Below the pieces are notes generated by a model. The model was given only the letters and a program-made list of their open reading frames with translations. It was not told the origin of the DNA and did no database searches. DNA of 64,000 bases. It comes from an uncultured Flavobacterium sp. GTDB taxonomy: Bacteria; Bacteroidota; Bacteroidia; Flavobacteriales; Flavobacteriaceae. Where the stretch lies: positions 310,001 through 374,000 of the forward strand of contig CALTVC010000001.1 of assembly GCA_943912855.1 (NCBI GenBank), given 5' to 3'. This document shows, piece after piece, positions 43,710-52,636 of the stretch; position 1 is the first letter of the stretch; each line of letters opens with the position of its first letter. The position numbers and the translations under genes are program-made.

Positions 43710-43795
43710 CATTTTCCACCAGATATAAACCAAAACCCGTATCTTTAACACAATACTTACGTTTAGAACACGTTAGCATAAAAAATCCAACTGCT

Positions 43796-44110
43796 ATGAA
43801 AAAAATTATTATTCCCGCATTGCTGCTTACCGTAGCAGCCGTTTCCATCCATTGTGAAGCCGAAAGCCCTCTGACAGTAAATGCCGCTACAGACAGTACG
43901 TTTATTGTTATAGATTCTGTAGTTACAGACACCATAGTTGTAGATACTGTTGTAACAGACACTATTATAAGCGATACTATTTATCATCCGCACGATAGCA
44001 TTCCTGTAATTGAGCCTGGCAACCCTGGCGTACCGGATACAACACATATCGACTCGGTTTATGTACCACGGGATTCTGTAACAGGATTAAGGCTTAGGAG
44101 CAGAAGATAA
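43796..44110 (+). CDS. small exported protein with a D(S/T)(V/I)(V/I)x pentapeptide repeat
   Basis: A 104-residue protein of unknown function. A signal peptide covers about residues 1-19, with Cys20 in VSIHCEAE; the -1 His is not a standard lipobox, so lipidation is doubtful. Residues 40-62 are a five-residue repeat, DSVVT DTIVV DTVVT DTIIS DTI, likely a beta-strand or extended segment. A Pro/Asp-rich part and a basic end (LRLRSRR) follow. It starts 98 bases from the divergent tadA start and 14 bases upstream of the next gene, so it is probably co-transcribed with it. Confidence 0.7.
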   Translation: MKKIIIPALLLTVAAVSIHCEAESPLTVNAATDSTFIVIDSVVTDTIVVDTVVTDTIISDTIYHPHDSIPVIEPGNPGVPDTTHIDSVYVPRDSVTGLRLRSRR

Positions 44111-44124
44111 TTTAACTTTGTACA

Positions 44125-44778
44125 ATGAACCAGCCAACACTTACCATACCAAAGCCCTGCCATGAAAACTGGGAGGGCATGACTCCTGAAGACAAAGGTC
44201 GCTTTTGTAGCATGTGCCAAAAGACCGTTATAGATTTTACCGAAATGGCTCCTGCAGAAATAGGTCATTTTTTCGAAGAACATAAGGGGCAAAAAATATG
44301 CGGACGCTTTAGGGACGACCAACTGGTACAGCCCAAAGAACCGCTCTTACCGGAAGCATTAGTAAACCGTATAGCAAGTCGCCCTATGGGTTTCAGGCAG
44401 ATGTTTGTTTTGGCCCTCTTAGTGTGCATGGGTAGTACATTGTTTAGTTGTCACCAGACAAAAGGTGAACTGAATATAGAAACAGAAACGCCTGTAGATA
44501 CTAATGCTGCGGTTACAGATAGTGTAAACCAGGAACTTCAAAAAACCGGTGAAGTAGCTTCTGTTCAGGATACCGTGCCTCCTCCTCCAATGAGGAGAGA
44601 TGTTGTTTTAGGTTCACCCACGATTAAACAACAAGATGCTAAATCCCATTGTAAAAAGAGTAAAGCGAAAGATATCATAGTAAAAACCGTTACCGGCGAC
44701 GTAGAAATGGGCATTACTCCACCTATTGAAGAACCTGTACACATAACCGGCGATACTATTGTGCTTCCTAAACAATAA
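44125..44778 (+). CDS. membrane protein with cysteine-rich N-terminal domain and exported tail
   Basis: A 217-residue protein. The N-terminal domain, with Cys12 in KPCHENWEGM, the pair Cys28/Cys31 in RFCSMCQKTV and Cys59 in KICGRF, is a recurrent but uncharacterised Bacteroidota module that looks like a small zinc or iron-binding unit. A membrane segment spans about 92-108 and ends in STLFSC, an internal lipobox-like site (Cys109). The remaining 108 residues are acidic, Thr- and Pro-rich, with PPPP at about 151-154 and no known fold. Probably anchored in the inner membrane, with the cysteine domain in the cytosol. Function unknown. Confidence 0.75.
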   Translation: MNQPTLTIPKPCHENWEGMTPEDKGRFCSMCQKTVIDFTEMAPAEIGHFFEEHKGQKICGRFRDDQLVQPKEPLLPEALVNRIASRPMGFRQMFVLALLVCMGSTLFSCHQTKGELNIETETPVDTNAAVTDSVNQELQKTGEVASVQDTVPPPPMRRDVVLGSPTIKQQDAKSHCKKSKAKDIIVKTVTGDVEMGITPPIEEPVHITGDTIVLPKQ

Positions 44779-44810
44779 CAATCCGGGTACGGCACTGCAA
44801 CAAAATAGTG

Positions 44811-44818
44811 TAACTTTG
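44811..44818 (+). promoter_or_regulatory. dxs -7 box TAACTTTG, predicted leaderless
   Basis: Perfect TAnnTTTG on plus with four bases (CGCT) before the dxs ATG at 44823. Confidence 0.6.
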
Positions 44819-44822
44819 CGCT

Positions 44823-46598
44823 ATGCAAAGCACGCTATTAAGTACCGTTAATTCACCTGCCGACCTCAGGAAACTCAGCCCGGAGCAGCTACCTCAACTG
44901 GCTTCCGAGCTTCGCGCGTTTATAATCGATGTGGTATCGGTTCAGGGCGGACACCTTGGCGCAAGCCTTGGCGTGGTAGAACTTACCATAGCACTGCACT
45001 ACGTATTTGACACCCCAAATGATTTACTGGTATGGGACGTAGGCCATCAGGCATACGGACACAAAATACTTACCGGACGCAGGGACGTTTTTGAAACCAA
45101 CCGACACCTGAACGGTATCAGTGGTTTCCCAAAACGCGACGAAAGCATATACGATACCTTTGGTACAGGGCACAGCAGCACCTCTATTTCGGCAGCGCTG
45201 GGCATGGCAATCGCTTCTAAACTACAAGGCAATACTTCTAAAAACCACATAGCAGTAATAGGCGACGCCAGCATAGCATCGGGGATGGCGTTTGAAGGAC
45301 TTAACCACGCGGGCGTTACCGATGCAAACCTCCTTGTTATCCTTAACGACAACGCCATAGGCATAGACCCAAGTGTGGGCGCACTAAAGCATTATCTTAC
45401 CCAGGTAAAAGAAGGCCGTAATCCGCGCCAGAATAATATGATCAGTTCGCTGAACTTTGATTATAGCGGCCCTATTGACGGGCATGATTTTGCATTACTC
45501 ATAAAAGAACTGGAACGCCTTAAAAAGAAAAAAGGCCCCAAGTTCCTGCATATAACAACCACTAAGGGTAAAGGCCTTAAACAAGCCGAAGAAGACCAGG
45601 TAAAATACCATGCACCGGGGAAATTTGATAAACTGACGGGAGATGTTCTTACCATAGCCGAAGACCACCTGCCACCAAAATATCAGGATGTTTTCGGGCT
45701 GACGCTTACTGAGCTTGCTGCACAGAACGAAAAGATCATTGGTATTACCCCTGCCATGCCATCAGGCAGTTCCATGAAATTTATGATGGATGCCTTCCCC
45801 GAAAGGGCAATAGACGTAGGTATAGCCGAACAGCATGCTGTAACCCTTGCTGCAGGTATGGCTACGCAAGGTATGGTGGTGTATTGCAATATTTACTCTA
45901 CATTTTTGCAACGCGCTTACGACCAATTGATACACGATGTAGCACTACAAAACCTCCCTGTTATTTTCTGCCTGGACAGAGCCGGGCTTGTAGGCGAAGA
46001 CGGGGCTACGCATCATGGCGTGTTCGACATTGCATACCTCAACTGCATACCGAACCTGATTGTTTTCGCGCCGCTGAACGAAACAGAACTTCGTAATATA
46101 TTATATACAGCCCAACTCGGCTTGCCCCACCCCATTGCCATACGTTACCCGCGTGGGCGTGGAGAAGGCACTGACTGGCAACGCCCTTTCGAACCCGTAG
46201 CCATTGGCAAAGCCAAACAACTGAAGCAAGGGAGTAAAATTGCAATACTAAGTACCGGTACTATAGGTAATAATGTTACGAAAGCATTAGATGGTTTAGC
46301 CAACGAAAAGTTGTTTTCGCATTGGCATTTCGGGTATGTGAAACCGCTGGATGAAACCGCCCTACACGAGGTGTTTTCTACACATGAAAAAATCATAACA
46401 ATTGAAGATGGAGTTGTTAAAGGTGGTTTCGGCTCAAACATTAACACATTTGCCACAAGCCACAACTATACATTGAAAATCAAAAACTTAGGAATAAAAG
46501 ACAACTTCATTGAACACGGTACAGTTGCCGAATTACAACATTTATGCGCGATTGACGTTAATTCTTTAAAGGATATTTTTTCTTTTGAAGAAGAATGA
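44823..46598 (+). CDS. dxs: 1-deoxy-D-xylulose-5-phosphate synthase
   Basis: A 591-residue thiamine diphosphate enzyme joining pyruvate and glyceraldehyde 3-phosphate, the first step of the MEP isoprenoid pathway. The N-terminal part has DVGHQAYGHKILTGR and the cofactor motif GDASIASGMAFEGLNHAG, where the usual GDG is GDA, then ILNDN. The transketolase-like middle domain has DRAGLVGEDGATHHGVFD and the C-terminal domain closes the protein (IEDGVVKGGFGSNI). It is somewhat shorter than the E. coli enzyme (620). It has its own promoter 44 bases after the preceding gene. Confidence 0.95.
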   Translation: MQSTLLSTVNSPADLRKLSPEQLPQLASELRAFIIDVVSVQGGHLGASLGVVELTIALHYVFDTPNDLLVWDVGHQAYGHKILTGRRDVFETNRHLNGISGFPKRDESIYDTFGTGHSSTSISAALGMAIASKLQGNTSKNHIAVIGDASIASGMAFEGLNHAGVTDANLLVILNDNAIGIDPSVGALKHYLTQVKEGRNPRQNNMISSLNFDYSGPIDGHDFALLIKELERLKKKKGPKFLHITTTKGKGLKQAEEDQVKYHAPGKFDKLTGDVLTIAEDHLPPKYQDVFGLTLTELAAQNEKIIGITPAMPSGSSMKFMMDAFPERAIDVGIAEQHAVTLAAGMATQGMVVYCNIYSTFLQRAYDQLIHDVALQNLPVIFCLDRAGLVGEDGATHHGVFDIAYLNCIPNLIVFAPLNETELRNILYTAQLGLPHPIAIRYPRGRGEGTDWQRPFEPVAIGKAKQLKQGSKIAILSTGTIGNNVTKALDGLANEKLFSHWHFGYVKPLDETALHEVFSTHEKIITIEDGVVKGGFGSNINTFATSHNYTLKIKNLGIKDNFIEHGTVAELQHLCAIDVNSLKDIFSFEEE

Positions 46599-46657
46599 TA
46601 AAATTTGCATGATTTTTGCAAGAAAATGTCGACTGAAAAAAACACAATTAAGACCGT

Positions 46658-47608
46658 ATGAAAATAAGAGCCTGCCTAACAGCACTGCTGTTTATTGCCA
46701 TCCTCCCGAAAAGTTTTGCCCAAGCACTGATAACCACTAAATTACCCGACAGCATTTCGCATTGGGAAAAGACAAATGCTGTGGGACTTGACATTAACGA
46801 AATTGCCTTTGTAAACTGGAGCGTGGGTGGTAACAACTCGGTTACACTACTGGGTAAGGGTAACTTTACACGTAAGTATACCAAGAAAAACATTAACTGG
46901 TTAAACGAACTTATAGTTCGTTACGGACACAATGCCCAGGAGGGACAGGTACCCCGTAAAACAGACGACCAGTTTCAGTTTAACTCTACTTTCGGGTACA
47001 AGCACGACACGATTTCTAACTGGTTTTATAGTGCTAAATTCAACTTTAACACCCAGTTTGCTAACGGTTATAACTACCCGAACAAAGTACACGAAATCTC
47101 TGCTCCGTTTGCCCCGGCATATATCTTCCTGGGTGTCGGAGGTGAATACGTAAGAAAAGACTGGGGTTTTAATGCGTATTTTTCTCCCTTAACAGACAAG
47201 ACCACATTGGTACTAAACCAGTATCTGGCTGATCAGGGTGCCTTCGGGGTACAGAAAGCCGTACGCGATGCCGATGGCAATATCATAACCCACGGGCGCC
47301 AGTCGCGTACTGAGCTCGGTATATTATTTACTAACCAGCTAAAGCGCCAGATTTTTAAAAACATTATGCTGGATAACCGCCTTACACTATACACAGACTA
47401 CCTGAACAGCTTTGGAAACATAGACGTAAACTGGCAGTTTAACCTGGATATGACCGTAAACCAATACGTAAAAGCCAACATAGGCGCTAACGTAATTTAC
47501 GACGACGATATTAAAGCCACTGAAGAACGAGACGGTCAGCTGGTAACCGTAGGCCCTAAAATGCAGCTGAAGCAGATGCTGGGCGTAGGATTAAGTTATA
47601 CATTTTAA
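46658..47608 (+). CDS. DUF3078 outer-membrane beta-barrel protein
   Basis: A 316-residue exported protein with a signal peptide (MKIRACLTALLFIAILPKSFA) and the DUF3078 pattern: WEKTNAVGLDINEIAFVNWSVGGNNS near the N-terminus, NELIVRYGHNAQEGQ, then repeated aromatic strands (FGYKHDTISNWFYSAKFNFNTQF) and a terminal phenylalanine (LSYTF). This indicates an outer-membrane barrel; cargo unknown. It starts 59 bases after dxs and may be partly co-transcribed. A strong terminator follows. Confidence 0.87.
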   Translation: MKIRACLTALLFIAILPKSFAQALITTKLPDSISHWEKTNAVGLDINEIAFVNWSVGGNNSVTLLGKGNFTRKYTKKNINWLNELIVRYGHNAQEGQVPRKTDDQFQFNSTFGYKHDTISNWFYSAKFNFNTQFANGYNYPNKVHEISAPFAPAYIFLGVGGEYVRKDWGFNAYFSPLTDKTTLVLNQYLADQGAFGVQKAVRDADGNIITHGRQSRTELGILFTNQLKRQIFKNIMLDNRLTLYTDYLNSFGNIDVNWQFNLDMTVNQYVKANIGANVIYDDDIKATEERDGQLVTVGPKMQLKQMLGVGLSYTF

Positions 47609-47655
47609 TTTTTGATTTCAGATTGTAGATTTCAGATTGAACTATACTCAAATAT

Positions 47656-47697
47656 AAAAAAGACGCCACAAGTTTATTTTCTTGTGGCGTCTTTTTT
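47656..47697. terminator. strong bidirectional terminator
   Basis: Perfect 17-bp stem (AAAAAAGACGCCACAAG and its complement) with an eight-base loop, between convergent DUF3078 and dgt genes. Just upstream, at 47612-47640, is a copy of the TTTCAGATT dispersed repeat. Confidence 0.92.
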
Positions 47698-47760
47698 ATG
47701 GAACGAGAGCATCGTATTTCTTAAGACCGGAACTAAAATACAAGTGTAGTTCAATCTAAA

Positions 47761-49104
47761 TTATTTATTTCCCGTAATTGTATTATAAAGCAATACGGCA
47801 TTGCCATCGGTAAGAGTACTTACAAAGTGGCAAATATGCAACAGGCGTTCGTATACCGTCATTTTATCGGTTACGAATTTCTCAGGAAGCAACTTTAAAA
47901 TCAGTTTGTCGTAGTTGCTTTCCCTACCCTCAAATTTATTATTGTAAGCAGTACAAAAAGCATCGAGCAACGTATTTATAATACGGTACCCCATAACTTC
48001 TTTCTCTACCACCTCACGGCTCTGGTAAATGTTTTTTACGCTTAGTTTAATGATGTCGTTCATCTGGGCGGTGTATTGCCCTTTATCTGTGAGCGCGTAC
48101 GGGTATTGCCCCGCAAGTATGGCTTCTTCGTTTTCTACGAATACATTTACCGCATCGTTTATAAGACTGCTTATAGCAAGTGCACGCAGGTAGCTTATGC
48201 GGTCTTCTTTAGTCGTAAGGGTTTTGTATTTCTCTACCTGAACATTGTTCTTAACCAGCTTAATCAGGTATTCTAAAGCATAGTCTTCAGAAATCAATCC
48301 AAGGTTAATGCCGTCTTCAAAATCAATGATGGTATAACAAATGTCGTCCGCAGCTTCTACAAGATATGCCAAAGGATGACGCTCAAAGCCCACATCGTCG
48401 CCAGTCTTATTACGGATAAGCCCAAGCTCTTCTGCCACATCCTGAAACGACTCTTTATCTGCCTGGAAAAAACCGTATTTTTTATCGGCTATATTCGCAG
48501 TAGGTTTCTTCGGGAGCGACTCTTTCGGGTACTTCATAAAAGCCCCCAGCGTAGCGTATGATATACGCAGACCACCCTCTATCCCCGGGCGTGTTGCCGA
48601 GAGCAGGTTAAAACCATTGGCATTCCCTTCAAAATCTATTAAGTCCTGCCATTCTTTATCGTTAAGATGCGCGCGGTACTTAAAGCCGTCACCTATCTTA
48701 AAATACTCACCTATGGCTTTTTCACCACTGTGCCCAAAGGGCGGATTACCTATATCATGCGCTAATGCGGCGGCGGCCACAATAGCTCCAAAATCGTTCA
48801 TGTGGTATCCGTGTACCTCAGCAAGGTAAGGATGCTTCTCTATGATTTTTTTCCCTACAAGCCTGCCCAGTGAGCGTCCTACCACACTAACCTCAAGGCT
48901 GTGAGTAAGTCGGGTATGCACAAAATCGGTTTTACTAAGTGGTATTACCTGTGTTTTGTCTTGCAGGCTACGAAAAGCCGACGAAAATATAATACGGTCG
49001 TAATCTACCTCAAAGCCCAGGCGGGTATCGTCCTGTTCTTTGCGTAGTCTTTTAGTTGTATCGCCCTGCCTTTTTAAAGACAGCAACTGTTCCCATTGCA
49101 TCAT
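47761..49104 (-). CDS. dgt: dGTP triphosphohydrolase-like HD protein
   Basis: A 447-residue HD-domain enzyme that splits dGTP (or other dNTPs) to the nucleoside and triphosphate. The HD signature is split as in the family: RLTHSLEVSVVGRSLG (H of the first motif) and AAALAHDIGNPPFGHSGE (HD, about 115-132), with later VEAADDICYTIIDFEDG. Length and motif order match dgt. It is last of a minus cluster (RDD gene, small unknown, dgt). A dispersed TTTCAGATT repeat fills the gap just upstream. Confidence 0.92.
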   Translation of the reverse strand: MMQWEQLLSLKRQGDTTKRLRKEQDDTRLGFEVDYDRIIFSSAFRSLQDKTQVIPLSKTDFVHTRLTHSLEVSVVGRSLGRLVGKKIIEKHPYLAEVHGYHMNDFGAIVAAAALAHDIGNPPFGHSGEKAIGEYFKIGDGFKYRAHLNDKEWQDLIDFEGNANGFNLLSATRPGIEGGLRISYATLGAFMKYPKESLPKKPTANIADKKYGFFQADKESFQDVAEELGLIRNKTGDDVGFERHPLAYLVEAADDICYTIIDFEDGINLGLISEDYALEYLIKLVKNNVQVEKYKTLTTKEDRISYLRALAISSLINDAVNVFVENEEAILAGQYPYALTDKGQYTAQMNDIIKLSVKNIYQSREVVEKEVMGYRIINTLLDAFCTAYNNKFEGRESNYDKLILKLLPEKFVTDKMTVYERLLHICHFVSTLTDGNAVLLYNTITGNK

Positions 49105-49139
49105 CTAATTGTAGATTTCAGATTTTAGATTTCAGATTG
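49104..49139. repeat. ATTTCAGATTTTAGATTTCAG dispersed repeat
   Basis: Clear copy of the repeat, with alternating TTTCAGATT and TTTTAGATT units, in the 49-bp gap between dgt and the small unknown gene. Confidence 0.65.
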
Positions 49140-49153
49140 CCCTCACGCAAAAA

Positions 49154-49405
49154 TTACTCCGCTTTCGGAGGACGAGGAGCAATAAACTTCTTCTCTGCCC
49201 TTACAAAGTTCTTCGACTTTTTAGGATACTGCTCCTGGCTTTTATCGCTTGGGTTATCTATAACGGTATTAATAGTTATCTTATCTCCCTCTTTGTACCC
49301 GGCAGACACCGCCTTGTAATCCAGCATATAGATGCCGCAAAAATAGTTGCCGTTCTCGTCTCTTTCTATGACACCTGTGTAGATGCCTTTTTTATCATTT
49401 GCCAT
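49154..49405 (-). CDS. small conserved-looking protein, unknown function
   Basis: An 83-residue soluble protein. The first 50 residues are ordinary (GIYTGVIERDENGNYFCGIYMLDYKAVSAGYKEGD, likely beta-rich), and the last 30 are basic and Pro/Lys-rich (KSKNFVRAEKKFIAPRPPK). I do not recognise the family. It starts 12 bases after the RDD gene and precedes dgt, so it probably belongs to that transcription unit. Confidence 0.65.
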   Translation of the reverse strand: MANDKKGIYTGVIERDENGNYFCGIYMLDYKAVSAGYKEGDKITINTVIDNPSDKSQEQYPKKSKNFVRAEKKFIAPRPPKAE

Positions 49406-49417
49406 AACTATTTGTGT

Positions 49418-49927
49418 TTATATATCCGAAGCGGAATTGGTGTTTTTATATTGTTGTTTTTGTATTTCCCTCTCGTATTTGTAAATGTCTACTACAAGGG
49501 TTTTGCTCAGGCTATCATGCAGCCCTACAGGCAGTGGACCTATGAAGGAAATAGCCTCAAAAGGAATTTGCCTTAACAGGCTCCTGATAAGTATGTTCCA
49601 CTCAGTAGGTTTATTACCGTCATAACGAATGACACGTGTACCGGTAATAAACTTACCCGGAGTACGTTGCAAATACGACTCAAACATACCGTAATAGGTT
49701 AGTGAGATAAAAAGAGATAGCATAGACACACGGGGATTATCTACACCCAGCTCCAGCTTGCCTATTTTTAAGAATTGATAACCATATACATTGGCAGCAT
49801 TGTTACATAACTGTACAAGTATCATAAAGATGATAACAATGATAATTAAGTCAGTAATTAACGTAAGCAATCGCTTATAAAAAGGCGCCAGCATTTGCGG
49901 CGTAATGTTTACAGGTTGTTGTTCCAT
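49418..49927 (-). CDS. RDD family membrane protein
   Basis: A 169-residue protein with the RDD domain: a first helix at about 22-47 (LLTLITDLIIIVIIFMILVQ), a second at about 73-92, and the conserved region TPGKFITGTRVIRYDGNKPT followed by LIRSLLRQIPFE near the C-terminus. The classical Arg-Asp-Asp pattern is relaxed (RLLTLITD). The ATG at 49927 (MEQQPVNITPQML) is chosen over longer in-frame starts because a perfect -7 box ends six bases before it. Transport or envelope role, undefined. Confidence 0.85.
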   Translation of the reverse strand: MEQQPVNITPQMLAPFYKRLLTLITDLIIIVIIFMILVQLCNNAANVYGYQFLKIGKLELGVDNPRVSMLSLFISLTYYGMFESYLQRTPGKFITGTRVIRYDGNKPTEWNILIRSLLRQIPFEAISFIGPLPVGLHDSLSKTLVVDIYKYEREIQKQQYKNTNSASDI

Positions 49928-49932
49928 ACCTG

Positions 49933-49940
49933 CAAAAGTA
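49933..49940 (-). promoter_or_regulatory. -7 box TACTTTTG for the RDD gene, predicted near-leaderless
   Basis: Perfect TAnnTTTG on minus, five bases before the ATG. Confidence 0.55.
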
Positions 49941-50094
49941 CCTATTTTATGTGTAAGGTTTTTTAGAGATTTACGGTTAATTATAACAGCCTGTATTTTA
50001 CGTATATTTATCATACATAAAACCAACCCCTCTTCAACTCAAATAAACAAAATAGGCGAAATAAACACAACCGAATTAGGCAAATACAGGTAAC

Positions 50095-50123
50095 AAAAAA
50101 GGAGTCCTTTTCAGGACTCCTTT
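50095..50123 (-). terminator. rho-independent terminator after nrdA
   Basis: Perfect 10-bp stem AAAGGAGTCC / GGACTCCTTT, loop TTTTCA, with a T run on the minus strand, about 25 bases after the nrdA stop. Confidence 0.9.
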
Positions 50124-50145
50124 ACTAGCTAATATGTATAATTGT

Positions 50146-52548
50146 TTATGAACCGCACATTTCGCAATCATCCGGTTCGGCATTGCGGCTGCGTTGCAAC
50201 ATAGCCTGGAACTCGCTAACCGCCATAGCTTCACCCTGTGCAGGTGCAGCAACGGCTTCAGCAACCGGCTCTTCTTTCTTATCGTTGTTAAGGGTAAATT
50301 TAATCGCATCCACCGCGCTCTTGGTACGCAGGTAATACATACCTGTTTTAAGGCCACTTTGCCATGCATAGAAGTGCATCGACGTAAGTTTAGCATAGGT
50401 AGCACCTTCCATAAACAGGTTAAGCGACTGGCTCTGGTCAATGAAATAACCACGCTGGCGGCTCATGTCTATGATGTCTTTCATACTCATTTCCCAAACC
50501 GTTTTGTATAGCTCTTTAATGTGGGTAGGTATTACAGCAATGTTCTGAACAGAACCATTAGCCCTCATTATTTCCTGTTTCAGATCTTCGTTCCAAAGTC
50601 CAAGCTCCACAAGATCGTGCAGCAGGTGCTTGTTCACTACAATGAACTCACCCGATAGCACACGACGTGTATAGATGTTTGAAGTATATGGCTCAAACGC
50701 TTCGTTATTACCAAGGATTTGAGACGTAGACGCTGTAGGCATAGGAGCAAGTAGCAATGAGTTACGCACACCGTGTTCCATAACCTCTTTACGTAGCGAT
50801 GCCCAATCCCAACGACCACTTAGGTCGCTGTCTTTAAGCCCCCACATATTGTACTGGAATTCTCCCTGAGAAATAGGCGATCCTGCAAATGTAGAGTACG
50901 CCCCTTCTTCTATAGCAAGTTCTTTACTGGCGGTAACGGCAGCAAAGTATATGGTTTCAAATATTTCCTGATTCAGTTGTTTAGCTTCATCGCTGGTAAA
51001 CGGCAGGCGCATCATAATAAACGCGTCAGCTAGCCCCTGCACGCCAAGACCTACCGGACGGTGGCGCATATTACTGTTATAAGCTTCCTGAATCGGGTAG
51101 TAGTTACGATCTATAACCCTGTTAAGGTTACGCGTTATACGCTTGGTTACATCAAACAGGAACTGGTGGTTAAACGTACCATTCTCTACAAACATAGGTA
51201 GCGAGATAGACGCAAGGTTACATACCGCGATTTCATCTTCGCTGGTGTACTCCATAATTTCTGTACACAGGTTAGACGAACGGATAGTACCCAGGTTTTT
51301 CTGGTTGCTCTTACGGTTAGCCGCATCTTTGTAAAGCATGTATGGCAGACCCGTTTCTATTTGCGACTCTAGGATTTTCTCCCAAAGCTCGCGTGCTTTT
51401 ACGGTTTTACGTCCGCGGTTTTCCGCTTCATATTTCAGGTAAAGCGCATCAAATTCTTCGCTGTGTACGTTGTACAGGTTAGGACACTCATTAGGACACA
51501 TAAGCGTCCACTCACCATCTTCCTGAACACGTTTCATAAACATATCCGGAATCCACATGGCCAGGAACAAATCGCGTGTACGCATTTCTTCCTTACCATG
51601 GTTTTTCCTTAGGTCTAGGAAATCAAAAATATCGGCATGCCAAGGCTCTATGTACACCGCAAAGCTACCTTTACGTTTACCTCCTCCCTGGTCTACATAA
51701 CGTGCAGTATCGTTATACACCCTAAGCATCGGCACAATACCGTTACTGGTACCGTTTGTACCACGAATATACGAACCTGTAGCCCTTACGTTGTGGATAG
51801 AAAGACCTATACCACCCGCCGACTGCGATATTTTAGCCGTGCTCTTAAGCGTGTCGTAAATACCATCTATACTGTCGTCTTTCATAGAAAGCAGGAAACA
51901 GCTTGACATTTGCGGTTTTGGCGTACCCGAGTTAAATAACGTAGGCGTAGCGTGAGTAAAATATTTTTTACTCATCAGCTCATAGGTTTCTATAGCCGAC
52001 TCAATATCGTTAAGGTGAATACCGACAGACACACGCATAAGCATGTGCTGCGGACGTTCTACAATGCGTCCGTTTATACGTAGCAGATAGCTACGCTCGA
52101 GGGTTTTAAACCCGAAATAGTCATAGTTAAAGTCGCGGTTGTAAATAATTTTAGAGTCAAGCACTTCGGCATTGGCTTTAATTACTTCATATACCTCATC
52201 ACTAAGTAACGGCGCCTCCTGGTTGGTACGCGGGTTTACATAGTTATACATCTCTGTCATGGTTTCAGAGAATGACTTGGTGGTATTTTTATGCAGGTTA
52301 CTTACCGCAATACGCGCCGCAAGCTGTGCGTAGTCCGGGTGAGTAACAGTCATAGAGGCGGCAGTTTCGGCAGCCAGGTTATCAAGTTCAGATGTGGTTA
52401 CCCCGTCATATAGCCCTTCAATAACGCGCATGGCTACTTTAACCGGGTCTACCAGGTCGTTAAGCCCATAGCACAATATCCTTACCCTGTCGGTAATCTT
52501 ATCAAACATTACCGGTTCGCGTCTTCCGTCTCTTTTTACTACATACAT
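50146..52548 (-). CDS. nrdA: ribonucleoside-diphosphate reductase alpha subunit, class Ia
   Basis: An 800-residue catalytic subunit reducing ribonucleotides to deoxyribonucleotides. The N-terminal ATP-cone begins MYVVKRDGRREPVMFDKI. The catalytic core has SSCFLLSMKDDSIDGI (a redox cysteine), SSNLCTEI and DEIAVCNLASISLP (radical-site cysteines) and MPTASTSQILGNNEAFEP. The C-terminal redox pair Cys795/Cys798 is in DDCEMCGS, the tail that accepts electrons from thioredoxin. It lies 88 bases downstream of nrdB and ends at a terminator. Confidence 0.97.
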   Translation of the reverse strand: MYVVKRDGRREPVMFDKITDRVRILCYGLNDLVDPVKVAMRVIEGLYDGVTTSELDNLAAETAASMTVTHPDYAQLAARIAVSNLHKNTTKSFSETMTEMYNYVNPRTNQEAPLLSDEVYEVIKANAEVLDSKIIYNRDFNYDYFGFKTLERSYLLRINGRIVERPQHMLMRVSVGIHLNDIESAIETYELMSKKYFTHATPTLFNSGTPKPQMSSCFLLSMKDDSIDGIYDTLKSTAKISQSAGGIGLSIHNVRATGSYIRGTNGTSNGIVPMLRVYNDTARYVDQGGGKRKGSFAVYIEPWHADIFDFLDLRKNHGKEEMRTRDLFLAMWIPDMFMKRVQEDGEWTLMCPNECPNLYNVHSEEFDALYLKYEAENRGRKTVKARELWEKILESQIETGLPYMLYKDAANRKSNQKNLGTIRSSNLCTEIMEYTSEDEIAVCNLASISLPMFVENGTFNHQFLFDVTKRITRNLNRVIDRNYYPIQEAYNSNMRHRPVGLGVQGLADAFIMMRLPFTSDEAKQLNQEIFETIYFAAVTASKELAIEEGAYSTFAGSPISQGEFQYNMWGLKDSDLSGRWDWASLRKEVMEHGVRNSLLLAPMPTASTSQILGNNEAFEPYTSNIYTRRVLSGEFIVVNKHLLHDLVELGLWNEDLKQEIMRANGSVQNIAVIPTHIKELYKTVWEMSMKDIIDMSRQRGYFIDQSQSLNLFMEGATYAKLTSMHFYAWQSGLKTGMYYLRTKSAVDAIKFTLNNDKKEEPVAEAVAAPAQGEAMAVSEFQAMLQRSRNAEPDDCEMCGS

Positions 52549-52636
52549 ATATTCAGCTATTTTTTAGGTTAAGAAATCCTCAGGGGAACCCGCCATGGCA
52601 GCATCCCCTAAGAGAAAAACGATAAATTTTTATATA

